A stretch of DNA of 64,000 nucleotides, from contig NZ_JARUBO010000005.1 of NCBI RefSeq assembly GCF_029626235.1, forward strand, positions 3,318,501 through 3,382,500. Reading direction: 5' to 3'. Shown here piece by piece: positions 28,367 through 36,912 of the stretch. A program made the position numbers and the translations under genes. Below the pieces are notes generated by a model. It did no database searches. It had not been told where the DNA came from and saw only the letters and a program-made list of their open reading frames with translations. Source of the stretch: Micromonospora sp. WMMD1120. Lineage in GTDB: Bacteria; Actinomycetota; Actinomycetes; Mycobacteriales; Micromonosporaceae. Positions within the stretch are counted from its first letter, which is position 1. Every line of letters begins with the position of its first letter.

Positions 28367-29140
28367 GTGGGCGAGTTCGTTCGGCTGGAGACCAGTGGCG
28401 GCGTCGGCACCATCCGGTTGGAGCGGCCGCCGATGAACGCGCTCAACACCCAGGTGCAGGAGGAGTTGCGCGCCGCCGCCACGGCGGCCACCGCCGACCC
28501 CGAGGTCCGCGCCGTCGTGGTGTACGGCGGGGAGAAGGTCTTCGCCGCCGGCGCGGACATCAAGCAGATGGCCGAGATGTCCTACGTGGACATGGCCGAC
28601 CGGGCGGCTGCCCTGTCCAGCGCGCTCGGCGCGATCGCCCGGATCCCGAAGCCGGTCGTCGCCGCGATCACCGGGTACGCCCTCGGTGGCGGCTGTGAGC
28701 TGGCGTTGGCCTGCGACTGGCGGGTGGTCGCCGAGGACGCCAAGCTCGGCCAGCCGGAGATCAAGCTCGGCATCATCCCGGGCGCGGGCGGCACCCAGCG
28801 GCTGGCCCGTCTGGTCGGCCCGGCCCGCGCGAAGGATCTGATCATGTCCGGCCGGATGGTGGACGCGCAGGAGGCGCTGCGGATCGGCCTGGCCGACCGG
28901 GTGGTGCCGGCCGCCGAGGTCTACGACGCGGCCGTGGCGCTGGTCACCCCGTACCTCACCGGGCCGGTGCAGGCGCTGCGCGCGGCCAAGCTGGCGGTCG
29001 ACGGCGGCCTGGACATGGACCTGAACTCGGGGCTGGCCTGGGAGAGTCAGCTCTTCGCGGCGCTGTTCGCGACCGACGACCGGCGGGAGGGCATGGCGGC
29101 CTTCGTCGAGAAGCGCAGGCCGGGCTTCACCGGCCGCTGA
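28367..29140 (+). CDS. Enoyl-CoA hydratase/isomerase family protein
   Basis: A 257-residue crotonase with [17 protein letters not shown], the oxyanion loop [30 protein letters not shown] with the first catalytic Glu, and [25 protein letters not shown] with the second. Both Glu residues of true hydratases are present, so trans-2-enoyl-CoA hydration in fatty acid beta-oxidation is likely. GTG start with GAGGGCAG upstream. It is close to the TPP enzyme gene and about 4 kb from etfB-etfA. Confidence 0.9.
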   Translation: MGEFVRLETSGGVGTIRLERPPMNALNTQVQEELRAAATAATADPEVRAVVVYGGEKVFAAGADIKQMAEMSYVDMADRAAALSSALGAIARIPKPVVAAITGYALGGGCELALACDWRVVAEDAKLGQPEIKLGIIPGAGGTQRLARLVGPARAKDLIMSGRMVDAQEALRIGLADRVVPAAEVYDAAVALVTPYLTGPVQALRAAKLAVDGGLDMDLNSGLAWESQLFAALFATDDRREGMAAFVEKRRPGFTGR

Positions 29141-29160
29141 CACGGCTTAGCCGAGAACGG

Positions 29161-29189
29161 TTCACATTGTTCCTACCGGCCAGTAGCGT
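29161..29189 (+). promoter_or_regulatory. Promoter with embedded operator-like motif before the TPP enzyme gene
   Basis: TTCACA (29161-29166) and TAGCGT (29184-29189) are spaced by 17 bases. The motif CTACCGGCCAGTAGC (29173-29187) lies between and over the -10. A related motif overlaps the -10 of etfB at the same offset (33329-33343; 11 of 15 bases equal), which suggests a shared, probably TetR-type regulator. Confidence 0.5.
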
Positions 29190-29225
29190 GATGCCTCGGT
29201 CACGAGGAACGAAAGGGAGCGGCGA

Positions 29226-30848
29226 ATGACGGAGCGGATCGAGGGTCACGGCGGCGAGCTGGCGCTCGCGGCACTACGCGCGCACGGCGTACGGGAGATG
29301 TTCACGCTGTCCGGCGGGCACGTCTTCCCGCTCTACGACGCCGCGTACAAGACCGAGTTCCCGATCTACGACGTCCGGCACGAGCAGTCGGCGGTCTTCG
29401 CCGCCGAGGCGGTGGCCAAGTTGCAGCGCCGTCCCGGCCTCGCGGTGCTCACCGCCGGGCCGGGTGTCACCAACGGCATCTCCGGCATGACCAGCGCGTT
29501 CTTCAACGCCTCGCCGGTGCTGGTGCTCGGCGGTCGCGCGCCCGCGTTCCGGTGGGGCTCCGGCAGCCTCCAGGAGATGGACCACCTGCCGCTCGTCGCC
29601 CCGGTCACCAAGCACGCCGAGACGGTGTTCAGCACCGACGACATCCCGCGCGCGGTGGACGCGGCGCTCACCGCCGCGCTCACCCCGCACCGCGGCCCGG
29701 CCTTCCTCGACTTTCCCCTGGAGACGGTCTTCTCGGTCGCCGAGGCGGACCTGCCCGACGTGACCGGCGTCGACCCGGTCGTACCGGACCCGGACGAGGT
29801 CGGCCGCGCCGCGCTGCTCGTCGCCGGGGCGCAGCGGCCGGTGATCATCGCCGGCTCCGACGTGTACGCCGGCGACGCGGTCGCCGCCCTGCGCGAGGCG
29901 GCCGAGTCGTTGCAGGTGCCGGTCTTCACCAACGGCATGGGTCGCGGCTCGCTCCCGCCGGAGCACCCGCTCGCGTTCGCCAAGGCCCGCCGGGCCGCGC
30001 TGGCCGGCGCGGACGTGGTCGTGGTGGTGGGCACCCCGCTCGACTTCCGGCTCAGCTTCGGTGACTTCGGCGACGCCAAGGTCGTGCACATCGTCGACGC
30101 GCCCAGCCAGCGCGCCACGCACGTGCAGCCGGCCGCCGCCCCCGCCGGCGACCTGCGGCTGATCCTCTCCGCGCTGGCCGACCACGCGGGCGACCGGACC
30201 GACCACGCCGACTGGATCGCCGACCTGCGGGTCGCCGAGGACGCGGCGAAGGCGCGCGACGCCGCCGAGATGGCCGCCGAGACCGACCCGATCCGCCCGG
30301 CCCGGATCTACGGCGAGCTGCGCCGGGTGCTCGCCCCGGACGCGATCACCATCGGCGACGGCGGCGACTTCGTGTCGTACGCCGGCCGCTACCTGGAGCC
30401 GGCCCAGCCCGGCACCTGGCTGGACCCGGGCCCGTACGGCTGCCTGGGCACCGGCATGGGCTACGCGATGGGGGCCCGGGTCAGCCACCCGGACCGACAG
30501 ATCTGCGTGCTGATGGGCGACGGCGCGGCCGGGTTCTCGCTGATGGACGTCGAGTCGCTGGTCCGGCAGAAGCTGCCGGTGGTGATCGTGGTCGGCAACA
30601 ACGGCATCTGGGGTCTGGAGAAGCACCCGATGCGGGCCATGTACGGCTACGACGTGGCCGCCGACCTCCAGCCGGAGCTGCGCTACGACGCGGTGGTCAG
30701 CGCGCTCGGCGGGGCGGGGGAGACGGTCGCCAAGGCGGCGGACCTGGGGCCGGCCCTGCAACGGGCCTTTGACTCCGGGGTGCCGTACCTGGTCAACGTG
30801 CTCACCGACCCGAGCGACGCGTACCCCCGCTCGTCGAACCTGGCCTGA
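29226..30848 (+). CDS. Acetolactate synthase-type thiamine diphosphate enzyme
   Basis: A 540-residue TPP-dependent enzyme of the AHAS/2-hydroxyacyl-CoA lyase group. The N-terminal PYR domain has DVRHEQSAVFAAEAVAKL with the TPP-activating Glu, the central domain follows, and the C-terminal PP domain has the TPP motif GDGAAGF (431-437) ending near VVIVVGNNGIWG. The size fits a large subunit; no small regulatory subunit is adjacent, so this resembles the stand-alone IlvG-like proteins of actinobacteria. Acetolactate formation is possible but so is acyl-CoA lyase activity. Start ATG with AAAGGGAG upstream. Confidence 0.82.
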   Translation: MTERIEGHGGELALAALRAHGVREMFTLSGGHVFPLYDAAYKTEFPIYDVRHEQSAVFAAEAVAKLQRRPGLAVLTAGPGVTNGISGMTSAFFNASPVLVLGGRAPAFRWGSGSLQEMDHLPLVAPVTKHAETVFSTDDIPRAVDAALTAALTPHRGPAFLDFPLETVFSVAEADLPDVTGVDPVVPDPDEVGRAALLVAGAQRPVIIAGSDVYAGDAVAALREAAESLQVPVFTNGMGRGSLPPEHPLAFAKARRAALAGADVVVVVGTPLDFRLSFGDFGDAKVVHIVDAPSQRATHVQPAAAPAGDLRLILSALADHAGDRTDHADWIADLRVAEDAAKARDAAEMAAETDPIRPARIYGELRRVLAPDAITIGDGGDFVSYAGRYLEPAQPGTWLDPGPYGCLGTGMGYAMGARVSHPDRQICVLMGDGAAGFSLMDVESLVRQKLPVVIVVGNNGIWGLEKHPMRAMYGYDVAADLQPELRYDAVVSALGGAGETVAKAADLGPALQRAFDSGVPYLVNVLTDPSDAYPRSSNLA

Positions 30849-30893
30849 GTCGCGCCCGCCGCCGTCGCTCCCCCCGGGGTGGCGGCGGCGCGC

Positions 30894-31304
30894 TCACACC
30901 TCGGGCCGGTCACCCTCGCGCGGCGGCTCGCCGTCGCGGCGGCGCAGGTCGTCCTCGCGGCGACGCAGGTCTTCCTCCCAGCGGCGAAAGAGCTCCTCGT
31001 CCTGCTTCCTGGTCCGCTCGTGCACCGACCGCAGGAACTCCGGGTCGTCGTCCGGGGCCACCGGCCGCCGGCGCTGCGGCTTGGCGCCACCGCCCGGCCA
31101 GCCCTCGCGGCGGCCGGCGCCGCGCTCCCGCCCGACGACGAACCAGGCGATCGAGCCGATCAGCGGGAAGAACAGGATGATCAGCACCCAGGCGATCCGG
31201 GGCAGGTTGCGGATCTGGCCCTCCTCGGCGGAGAGGCAGCTGATCAGCGCGCAGACCGCGAGGACGATCTGCACCAGGAAGAGGAGTACGCCAAGCCGGG
31301 CCAT
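30894..31304 (-). CDS. Small membrane protein with PLD-nuclease N-terminal (PLDc_N) domain
   Basis: A 136-residue protein with two N-terminal membrane helices (LGVLLFLVQIVLAVCALISCL and RIAWVLIILFFPLIGSIAWFVVG), the W(V/I)xxIxFxPLIGxxxWFxxG pattern of PLDc_N proteins, and a long Arg/Glu-rich C-terminal tail (EELFRRWEEDLRRREDDLRRRDGE) predicted to be coiled coil. It has no phospholipase domain. It is the last gene of a probable operon with two DUF202 genes. A GC-rich hairpin between 30850 and 30893 separates it from the convergent TPP enzyme gene. Confidence 0.8.
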   Translation of the reverse strand: MARLGVLLFLVQIVLAVCALISCLSAEEGQIRNLPRIAWVLIILFFPLIGSIAWFVVGRERGAGRREGWPGGGAKPQRRRPVAPDDDPEFLRSVHERTRKQDEELFRRWEEDLRRREDDLRRRDGEPPREGDRPEV

Positions 31305-31331
31305 GCACCCATCATGGCGCACCGGGTCCCG

Positions 31332-31637
31332 TCACCACACTCCCGGCAGCACCAGCAGCACTCCCAGTGCCGCGAGGCCGACGGCCCCCAGCGCGGCCGC
31401 GGGGAGCGTCCGTCCGCCGGAGCGGGCCGGCCCGGCGCCGGTGGCGCGCGGCCAGCACACCAGGAGCAGGCCACCCCAGAGCAGCACCGCGACGCCGGCG
31501 ACCGCCGCTCTGGTCGGGCCGCCCGACGACGCCAGTCGCACGGCGAGCGCGACCACAACGGTCAGCGTGAGCAGGGTGCGCCGCCAGGCCAGCCGGGTGC
31601 GCTCCGGTTGCAGCCCCCTGTCGCGGCCCGCTGTCAC
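31332..31637 (-). CDS. DUF202 membrane protein (short)
   Basis: A 101-residue protein with the DUF202 start QPERTRLAWRRTLLTLTVVVALAVRLA and three membrane helices. The GTG at 31637 overlaps the stop of the preceding DUF202 gene (GTGA), implying translational coupling. DUF202 proteins (YidG/YidH type) are small membrane proteins of unknown function, often encoded in pairs, as here. Confidence 0.85.
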   Translation of the reverse strand: MTAGRDRGLQPERTRLAWRRTLLTLTVVVALAVRLASSGGPTRAAVAGVAVLLWGGLLLVCWPRATGAGPARSGGRTLPAAALGAVGLAALGVLLVLPGVW

Positions 31638-32026
31638 CGCCCACCGACCGCGCGGAGCAGGACGGCGACCACCAGCAGCACCGCGCCGACGCCGACGGCG
31701 AGGGCGAGGATGGCGGGAAACCGGGACGCGGGTAGCTCCTCACCGAGCCGGATGGCCCGCTCGGTGCGTGCCCAGTGGTCCACGGCGCGGATCGCGACGG
31801 CGCCGCCGAGCAGCAGCAGGGCCACGGCAATGATCTCGCGCAGGTGGCTCATCGGCAGGGGCGGCAGGAACTGTGCGGCGGCCAACCCGCCGCCGACCAG
31901 TGCCAGCCCGGTGCGCAGCCAGGCGAGGAAGGTCCGTTCGTTGGCCAGGGAGAACCGGTAGTCCGGGGTCTCACCGACCGAGCGCAGCTCCGCCGGGTCG
32001 AACCATCGCCTGATCGCCTCCCACAC
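31634..32026 (-). CDS. DUF202 (YidH-like) membrane protein
   Basis: A 130-residue protein: VWEAIRRWFDPAELRSVGETPDYRFSLANERTFLAWLRTGLALVGGG is the typical YidH opening (FSLANERTFLAWxRT), followed by three membrane helices. It is the first of a three-gene operon. The GTG start lies inside the perfect hairpin 32017-32035 (arms of 8 bases), which could affect initiation. The divergent GNAT gene starts only 42 bases away. Confidence 0.88.
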   Translation of the reverse strand: MWEAIRRWFDPAELRSVGETPDYRFSLANERTFLAWLRTGLALVGGGLAAAQFLPPLPMSHLREIIAVALLLLGGAVAIRAVDHWARTERAIRLGEELPASRFPAILALAVGVGAVLLVVAVLLRAVGGR

Positions 32027-32056
32027 AGTGGGAGGATATCCACTTCCCGTGCCGCT

Positions 32057-32062
32057 TAGCCT
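32057..32062 (+). promoter_or_regulatory. Leaderless -10 element of the GNAT gene
   Basis: TAGCCT ends 6 bases before the GTG at 32069 with no ribosome site. This is the usual arrangement of leaderless actinobacterial transcripts. Confidence 0.5.
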
Positions 32063-32068
32063 GGGTCG

Positions 32069-32866
32069 GTGACCGATCTCGACGTACAGACGCTGCGCGA
32101 CGCCTACGACAACCAACTCCGCCCGGAGATCCCCGACCCGGTTCCGGCCGGTGTGACGGTGGAGCGGGACGGGCCGCTGGTCCGCATCCTCGGGCTCGAC
32201 GCCGGTGGGTTCCTCACGTACCGCGACCTGGGCGGGTTGACCGGCGCCGCGCTGGACGAGTTGATCGCCCGGCAGGTGCGGTTGTTCCGGGAGCGGGGGC
32301 AGTCGGTGGAGTGGAAGCTCAACGAGCACGACGAGCCTGCCGACCTGGGCGACCGCCTGCGCGCCGCCGGTTTCGTGCCGGAGGACCGGGAGACCGTCGT
32401 GGTCGGTCCGGTCGCCCCGCTGGCCGCCGCGCTGCCCGCCGTTCCCGAGGGGGTACGCCTGCGTGAGGTGACCGCCCGGGCGGACCTGGAGCGGATCGCC
32501 GCCATGGAGGAGGAGGTCTGGCAGGCGGACCGCTCGCACCTGGTGACGGGTCTGGCCAAGGAGATCGACGCCGACCCGAACTCGATCACGGTGGTGGTGG
32601 CCGAGGCGGACGGGACGGTGGTGAGCGCCGGCTGGGTGCGGTTCCCGGCGAACACCGGCTTCGCCACGATGTGGGGTGGTTCGACGCTGCCGCAGTGGCG
32701 GCGCAGGGGCATCTACCGGGCGCTGGTCAACTATCGGGCCCGGCTGGCCGAGCAGCGGGGGCGGACGCTCATGCAGGTCGACTGCTCCGAGGACAGCCGG
32801 CCGATCCTCCAGCGGCTCGGCCTCGTCCCGGTCACCACCACCACCCCGTACGTCTACACTCCGTGA
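32069..32866 (+). CDS. GNAT-family acetyltransferase
   Basis: A 265-residue protein with an N-terminal domain of about 120 residues (DAYDNQLRPEIPDPVPAGV) and a C-terminal GNAT domain: VRLREVTARADLERIAAMEEEVW, TVVVAEADGTVVSAGWVRF and FATMWGGSTLPQWRRRGIYRALVNYRARLAEQRG, where QWRRRGIY is the acetyl-CoA loop. The acceptor is unknown. The GTG start appears leaderless. The stop codon overlaps a GTG of the next gene (GTGA), so the two are coupled. Confidence 0.85.
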   Translation: MTDLDVQTLRDAYDNQLRPEIPDPVPAGVTVERDGPLVRILGLDAGGFLTYRDLGGLTGAALDELIARQVRLFRERGQSVEWKLNEHDEPADLGDRLRAAGFVPEDRETVVVGPVAPLAAALPAVPEGVRLREVTARADLERIAAMEEEVWQADRSHLVTGLAKEIDADPNSITVVVAEADGTVVSAGWVRFPANTGFATMWGGSTLPQWRRRGIYRALVNYRARLAEQRGRTLMQVDCSEDSRPILQRLGLVPVTTTTPYVYTP

Positions 32867-32868
32867 TC

Positions 32869-33276
32869 ATGGAGCAGCGGCTGACGGACGACGAGCGGTT
32901 GACCCTCAAGACCGGGGCGTTCGGCGCGGTCTTCCTGGTCTCGAACGCCGATCCCGGTGTGCTCGGGGTGATCAAGGAGAGCATCGCCGCGTCCGGAGCG
33001 CTCGCCGACGCCAGCGGGACGGTCAAGGAGGCGCTGACCACCGGTCCGCTGCCCAAGCTGCCCCGGGACTCGCAGTTGGAGATCGAGTCGGTGGTCCTGC
33101 CGGCGCTGCGCCGGGCGGTGGTGATCCTGCGGGAGAAGTCGCCGGGCGACGTGCCGGCGTACCGCTCCCTGGTGTTGGCCGCGGCGGACCGGGTGGCCCG
33201 GGCGCACGACGGGGTGGCGCCCGCCGAGGCGGCGGCGATCGACCAGATCCGCGACGCGCTCGTCGAGTCGGCCTGA
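32869..33276 (+). CDS. Conserved hypothetical actinobacterial protein
   Basis: A 135-residue helical soluble protein (MEQRLTDDERLTLKTGAFGAVFLVSNADPGVLGVIKESIAASGAL) with no recognised domain; the pattern LTLKTGAFGAVFLVSNADPG recurs in actinobacteria. ATG 32869 is taken as start; GTG 32863 overlaps the preceding stop and is an equally possible, translationally coupled start. It is probably co-transcribed with the GNAT gene. Confidence 0.75.
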   Translation: MEQRLTDDERLTLKTGAFGAVFLVSNADPGVLGVIKESIAASGALADASGTVKEALTTGPLPKLPRDSQLEIESVVLPALRRAVVILREKSPGDVPAYRSLVLAAADRVARAHDGVAPAEAAAIDQIRDALVESA

Positions 33277-33328
33277 CCCGGTCGCCCGTCGGTGAGCTGT
33301 GTCACCCTGAGTGCTCCGGGAGCGCAAC

Positions 33329-33345
33329 CTACTGGCAGGTAACAT
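33329..33345 (+). promoter_or_regulatory. Operator-like motif and -10 of etfB
   Basis: CTACTGGCAGGTAAC overlaps the -10-like TAACAT (33340-33345). The same overlap is seen before the TPP enzyme gene (29173-29189). The -35 region is poor (CGGGAG), so an activator or a different sigma factor may be used. Confidence 0.45.
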
Positions 33346-33465
33346 TGCTCCCGTGGGCAACCGCACACCAGCCCGCGGTTGACCTGGCGTCGACCGACGC
33401 GCGACGCTGCGCCCCAGACCGGGCGAGCGAATCGCAACACCACACAGGAGGGTCGTCGAAGCGCG

Positions 33466-34245
33466 ATGAACATCGTCGTACTCGTCAAGCAGGTGCCTGA
33501 TTCGGGCGCGGACCGCAACCTGCGCAATGACGACAACACCGTCGACCGCGGTTCGGCGAACAACGTGATCAACGAGATGGACGAGTACGCCATCGAGGAG
33601 GCCCTCAAGATCAAGGAGGCGCACGGCGGCGAGGTCACCATCCTGACCATGGGTCCGGACCGGGCGACCGAGTCGATCCGCAAGGCGCTCTCCATGGGCC
33701 CGGACAAGGCGGTGCACGTGCTGGACGACGCGCTGCACGGCTCCTGCGCCGTCGCCACCTCGAAGGTGCTCGCCTCCGCCCTCGGTCAGCTCAACGCCGA
33801 CCTGGTGATCTGCGGCGCCGAGTCCACCGACGGTCGGGTCCAGGTCATGCCGCACATGATCGCCGAGCGGCTGGGCGTCGCGGCGCTGACCGGCGCCCGC
33901 AAGCTCACCGTCGACGGTGCGACGCTCACCGTCGAGCGGCAGACCGAGGAGGGCTACGAGGTGGTCACCGCCGCCACCCCGGCCGTGGTCTCCGTGTGGG
34001 ACACCATCAACGAGCCGCGCTACCCCTCCTTCAAGGGCATCATGGCGGCCAAGAAGAAGCCGGTGCAGACGCTCTCCCTGGCCGACCTCGGCGTCGCGCC
34101 CGACGAGGTGGGCTTCGACGGCGCGACGAGCGCCGTCGTCGAGCACACCAAGCGTCCGCCGCGCTCCGGCGGTGCCAAGATCACTGACGAGGGTGAGGGC
34201 GGCGTCAAGCTGGTCGAGTTCCTCGCCACCGAGAAGTTCGTGTGA
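33466..34245 (+). CDS. etfB: Electron transfer flavoprotein, beta subunit
   Basis: A 259-residue EtfB: MNIVVLVKQVPDSGADRNLR, NEMDEYAIEEALKIKE, VTILTMGPDRATESIRKALSMG, LNADLVICGAESTDGRVQVMPHMIAERLG (AMP-binding/domain III signature) and EPRYPSFKGIMAAKKKPV. It forms a dimer with EtfA that passes electrons from acyl-CoA dehydrogenases to the respiratory chain. ATG 33466 has an AGGAGG site slightly far upstream. It is followed 14 bases later by etfA in one operon that ends at the hairpin 35232-35267. Confidence 0.97.
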   Translation: MNIVVLVKQVPDSGADRNLRNDDNTVDRGSANNVINEMDEYAIEEALKIKEAHGGEVTILTMGPDRATESIRKALSMGPDKAVHVLDDALHGSCAVATSKVLASALGQLNADLVICGAESTDGRVQVMPHMIAERLGVAALTGARKLTVDGATLTVERQTEEGYEVVTAATPAVVSVWDTINEPRYPSFKGIMAAKKKPVQTLSLADLGVAPDEVGFDGATSAVVEHTKRPPRSGGAKITDEGEGGVKLVEFLATEKFV

Positions 34246-34259
34246 GAGCGGGGTCTGCC

Positions 34260-35219
34260 ATGTCTGAGGTTCTCGTCGTCGTCGAAGCCACCAAGGAGTT
34301 CGGCGTCAAGAAGGTCACCCTGGAAATGCTCACCCTCGCCCGTGAGCTGGGCACCCCGAGCGCCGTGGTGCTCGGCGGGGCCGGCGCTGCCGAGGCGCTG
34401 AGCGGCAGGCTCGGCGAGTACGGCGCGGAGAAGATCTACGCCGCCGAGGGTGACGAGATCGACGGCTACCTGGTGGCTCCCAAGGCCACCGTGCTCGCCG
34501 ACCTCGTCAAGCGGGTGCAGCCGGCCGCCGTGCTGCTCGCGTCCGCGCAGGAGGGCAAGGAGATCGCCGCCCGGCTCGCCGTCAAGCTCGACAACGGCAT
34601 CCTGACCGACGTGGTCGGCCTGGACGCCGACGGCACCGCCACCCAGGTCGCCTTCGCCGGGTCCACCATCGTCAAGTCCAAGGTGACCAGGGGTCTGCCG
34701 CTGGTCACCGTACGGCCCAACTCGGTCACCCCGAGCCCGGCCGCCGCCAGCCCCGCGATCGAGCAGCTCACCGTGTCGGTCACCGACACCGACAGGCTCG
34801 CCAAGGTCGTGGAGCGGGTCGCCGAGCAGAAGGGCTCCCGCCCCGAGCTGACCGAGGCCGGCGTGGTCGTCTCCGGCGGTCGTGGGGTCGGCAACGCCGA
34901 CAACTTCAAGCTGGTCGAGGAGTTGGCCGACCTGCTCGGTGGCGCCGTCGGCGCGTCCCGCGCGGCCGTCGACTCCGGCTTCTACCCCCACCAGTTCCAG
35001 GTGGGCCAGACCGGCAAGACGGTCTCCCCGCAGCTCTACGTGGCGCTCGGCATCTCCGGCGCCATCCAGCACCGGGCCGGGATGCAGACCTCGAAGACGA
35101 TCGTCGCGGTCAACAAGGACGGCGAGGCGCCGATCTTCGAGCTGGCCGACTTCGGCGTGGTGGGCGACCTCTTCAAGATCGTCCCGCAGGCCGCCGAGGA
35201 GATCCGCAAGCGCAAGTGA
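34260..35219 (+). CDS. etfA: Electron transfer flavoprotein, alpha subunit
   Basis: A 319-residue EtfA with the C-terminal FAD-binding domain intact: [39 protein letters not shown], then [48 protein letters not shown]. It carries the FAD of the heterodimer. The N-terminal domain shows [32 protein letters not shown] 34260 is used; the preceding bases GAGAGCGGGG serve as a weak ribosome site and translation may be coupled to etfB. Confidence 0.97.
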   Translation: MSEVLVVVEATKEFGVKKVTLEMLTLARELGTPSAVVLGGAGAAEALSGRLGEYGAEKIYAAEGDEIDGYLVAPKATVLADLVKRVQPAAVLLASAQEGKEIAARLAVKLDNGILTDVVGLDADGTATQVAFAGSTIVKSKVTRGLPLVTVRPNSVTPSPAAASPAIEQLTVSVTDTDRLAKVVERVAEQKGSRPELTEAGVVVSGGRGVGNADNFKLVEELADLLGGAVGASRAAVDSGFYPHQFQVGQTGKTVSPQLYVALGISGAIQHRAGMQTSKTIVAVNKDGEAPIFELADFGVVGDLFKIVPQAAEEIRKRK

Positions 35220-35231
35220 GCGTGTGACGAG

Positions 35232-35267
35232 GAAAGTGGCCGCCCGTGGTGACGGGCGGCCACTTTC
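35232..35267 (+). terminator. Terminator of the etfB-etfA operon
   Basis: A perfect 16-base stem (35232-35247 with 35252-35267) with a 4-base loop GGTG lies 12 bases after the etfA stop, followed by a few T residues. Confidence 0.9.
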
Positions 35268-35276
35268 TCGTTGGGA

Positions 35277-35319
35277 GCTGATCGGCGGGCCGGGGAGCTG
35301 AGCCGGCCCGCCGATCAGC
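35277..35319. terminator. Second hairpin, overlapping the end of the anti-sigma gene
   Basis: A perfect 17-base stem (35277-35293 with 35303-35319) and 9-base loop. The right arm contains the stop codon of the convergent anti-sigma gene (35315-35317), so the hairpin serves mainly as terminator for that gene and as a backstop for etfA transcripts. Confidence 0.85.
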
Positions 35320-36130
35320 CCGTCAGGGTGCCCCTCAACAGGCTGTCGCCGGAGTGGCGGGTGTTGTTGTCGTACTCCTCGGCGGACACGTCGACCACCG
35401 AATAGCTCTTGAGATCGACATTCGGGGGCAGCGGCAGCAGAGCGTCCGCGTCACCACCGAGGGTGCCGATCGAGAACATCTCCATGGTCGTCGGGTTGAT
35501 GAGCCAGACCTCGTAGTACCCCGGCACGCGCGGGAGATTCGCCACATGCAGATGCAGTTGGCCTCCCTCCAGGACGCGCGCGTCGCCCTGGGCCGACTTC
35601 GGCGTCGAGCCGAACGCGGCCAGCGGCGCGTTCGCCAGCACCGTCGGCGTCTTCGCCGGCTCCGGTTCCGTCGGCCGCAGCACCGACACCGTGCCCACGA
35701 CACCGATCGCCGCCGCCGCGACGGCGGTCACCGCGGTGGCCGCCCAGCGCGACCAGCCGCGCCCTCGGCGCGACGGGCGCGTCGGGTCCAGCCGGGTGAC
35801 CGTCGCCGAGGGGGTGACGTCGGTCGTCCCGTTGCCCTGCGCTCCGACCGGCTGCCGACCGGCACCGGTCGACACCGCCCCGGGGGCCGGCAAGGTGTCG
35901 ACCTCGGCCGCCCGGATCTGGGCGTGGATGCCCTGCCAGATGTGCTCCGGCGGGTCGGGTAGGTCGCCGAGGCCCTGCGTCTCGGCGCCGAGCCCGGCCA
36001 CCTGCCGCAGGGTCGTCAGCTCCGTCCCGCAGTGCGCGCAGGTGTCGAGGTGGGCATGCTCCCCGTCGTCCGCCTCGCTCTCACCGAGCGCCAGAAAGAC
36101 CAGCCGCTCGTGCTCCAGGTGCTGCACCAT
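35315..36130 (-). CDS. rskA: Anti-sigma factor, RskA type
   Basis: A 271-residue protein with an N-terminal zinc-binding anti-sigma domain (His27-x3-Cys31-x2-Cys34, in HLDTCAHC), a single membrane helix (about 128-150) and an extracytoplasmic C-terminal domain typical of anti-sigma-K factors (HLHVANLPRVPGYYEVWLINPTTMEMFSIGTL). Such proteins hold the ECF sigma factor inactive and are degraded by regulated proteolysis on an outside signal. The reading frame overlaps the end of the sigma gene by about 50 bases; ATG 36130 or GTG 36127 (better spaced from GGAGG) is the start. Confidence 0.92.
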   Translation of the reverse strand: MVQHLEHERLVFLALGESEADDGEHAHLDTCAHCGTELTTLRQVAGLGAETQGLGDLPDPPEHIWQGIHAQIRAAEVDTLPAPGAVSTGAGRQPVGAQGNGTTDVTPSATVTRLDPTRPSRRGRGWSRWAATAVTAVAAAAIGVVGTVSVLRPTEPEPAKTPTVLANAPLAAFGSTPKSAQGDARVLEGGQLHLHVANLPRVPGYYEVWLINPTTMEMFSIGTLGGDADALLPLPPNVDLKSYSVVDVSAEEYDNNTRHSGDSLLRGTLTG

Positions 36131-36683
36131 CCACCTCCCATCTGCGTTTCAAGCTCGCCATGCCGCGTCGGATGTGACTCTTCACGGTGCCCAACGGCAC
36201 CCCTGTCACCGCGGCGATCTGCTGGTGTGTCAGGTCGTCGTAGAAGGCCAACTCCAGCATGCGTCGCTGGTCGTCCGGGAGGCGTGCCAGCTCGTCCGCG
36301 ATCACCAGCCGGTCCACCACCCGGTCCGGGTCCGGGCCGGTCTGCGCCGGTTCGGGCAGTTGCCGGACCGTCTCCACCACCCGGGTCTCCCGCGCCGAGG
36401 CGCGCATCCGGTCGATCACCTTGCGCCGGCCGATACCGAGCAGCCAGCCGACCAGCGAGCCCTTGGCCGGGTCGAAGGTGTCCCGACCCAACCAGGCGCC
36501 CACGAACGTCGCCTGGGTCACGTCCTCGGCGTCGGCCCGATTGCTCAACATGGAGGTCGCCAGGTGCAGGACGGCACGGCCGTAACGGTCGTACGCCTCA
36601 CGGAGCGCCGCCTCGTCGCCGGCCCGGAACCGGGCCGCCAGGTCGTCCGCCGGTGGGTCCGGTTGCGGTGGCAGCGCCGTCAT
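36081..36683 (-). CDS. ECF RNA polymerase sigma factor (SigK-like)
   Basis: A 200-residue sigma-70 of the ECF type. Region 2 is LREAYDRYGRAVLHLATSMLSNRADAEDVTQATFVGAWL with FDPAKGSLVGWLLGIGRRKVIDRMRA. Region 4 is LARLPDDQRRMLELAFYDDLTHQQIAAVTGVPLGTVKSHIRRGMASLKRRW with a clear helix-turn-helix. The SLVGWLLGIGRRKVIDR form and the RskA partner match the SigK-RskA group. ATG 36683 is the likely start. It is divergent from the DUF4397/sortase pair, which are natural target candidates. Confidence 0.93.
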   Translation of the reverse strand: MTALPPQPDPPADDLAARFRAGDEAALREAYDRYGRAVLHLATSMLSNRADAEDVTQATFVGAWLGRDTFDPAKGSLVGWLLGIGRRKVIDRMRASARETRVVETVRQLPEPAQTGPDPDRVVDRLVIADELARLPDDQRRMLELAFYDDLTHQQIAAVTGVPLGTVKSHIRRGMASLKRRWEVDGAAPGARAAGLSGAR

Positions 36684-36912
36684 GGGGCCGCCCACCTTCG
36701 ATGGGGCATGCCCGACTGTAACTCCCACAGCCCTCGCCCCACTCTCCCGGTCAGAGTCATCTCACCTGCTGTTCGTCCGCCACCGGGGATCTGGATGCGC
36801 TCGGGGCCGGAAAAGAAATCGCGTCGCCGGCGCATCCAACCGGCGCGGAGCCGGCGTAACCCGTTCTGCAAGCCAAGCCTGACGAACCAGTACCAATCAC
36901 CAGGAGGCAGAC

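Noticed and set aside
29226..30848. Complete branched-chain amino acid biosynthesis operon
   Set aside because: No ilvN, ilvC or ilvD gene is adjacent, so only a stand-alone TPP enzyme is supported.
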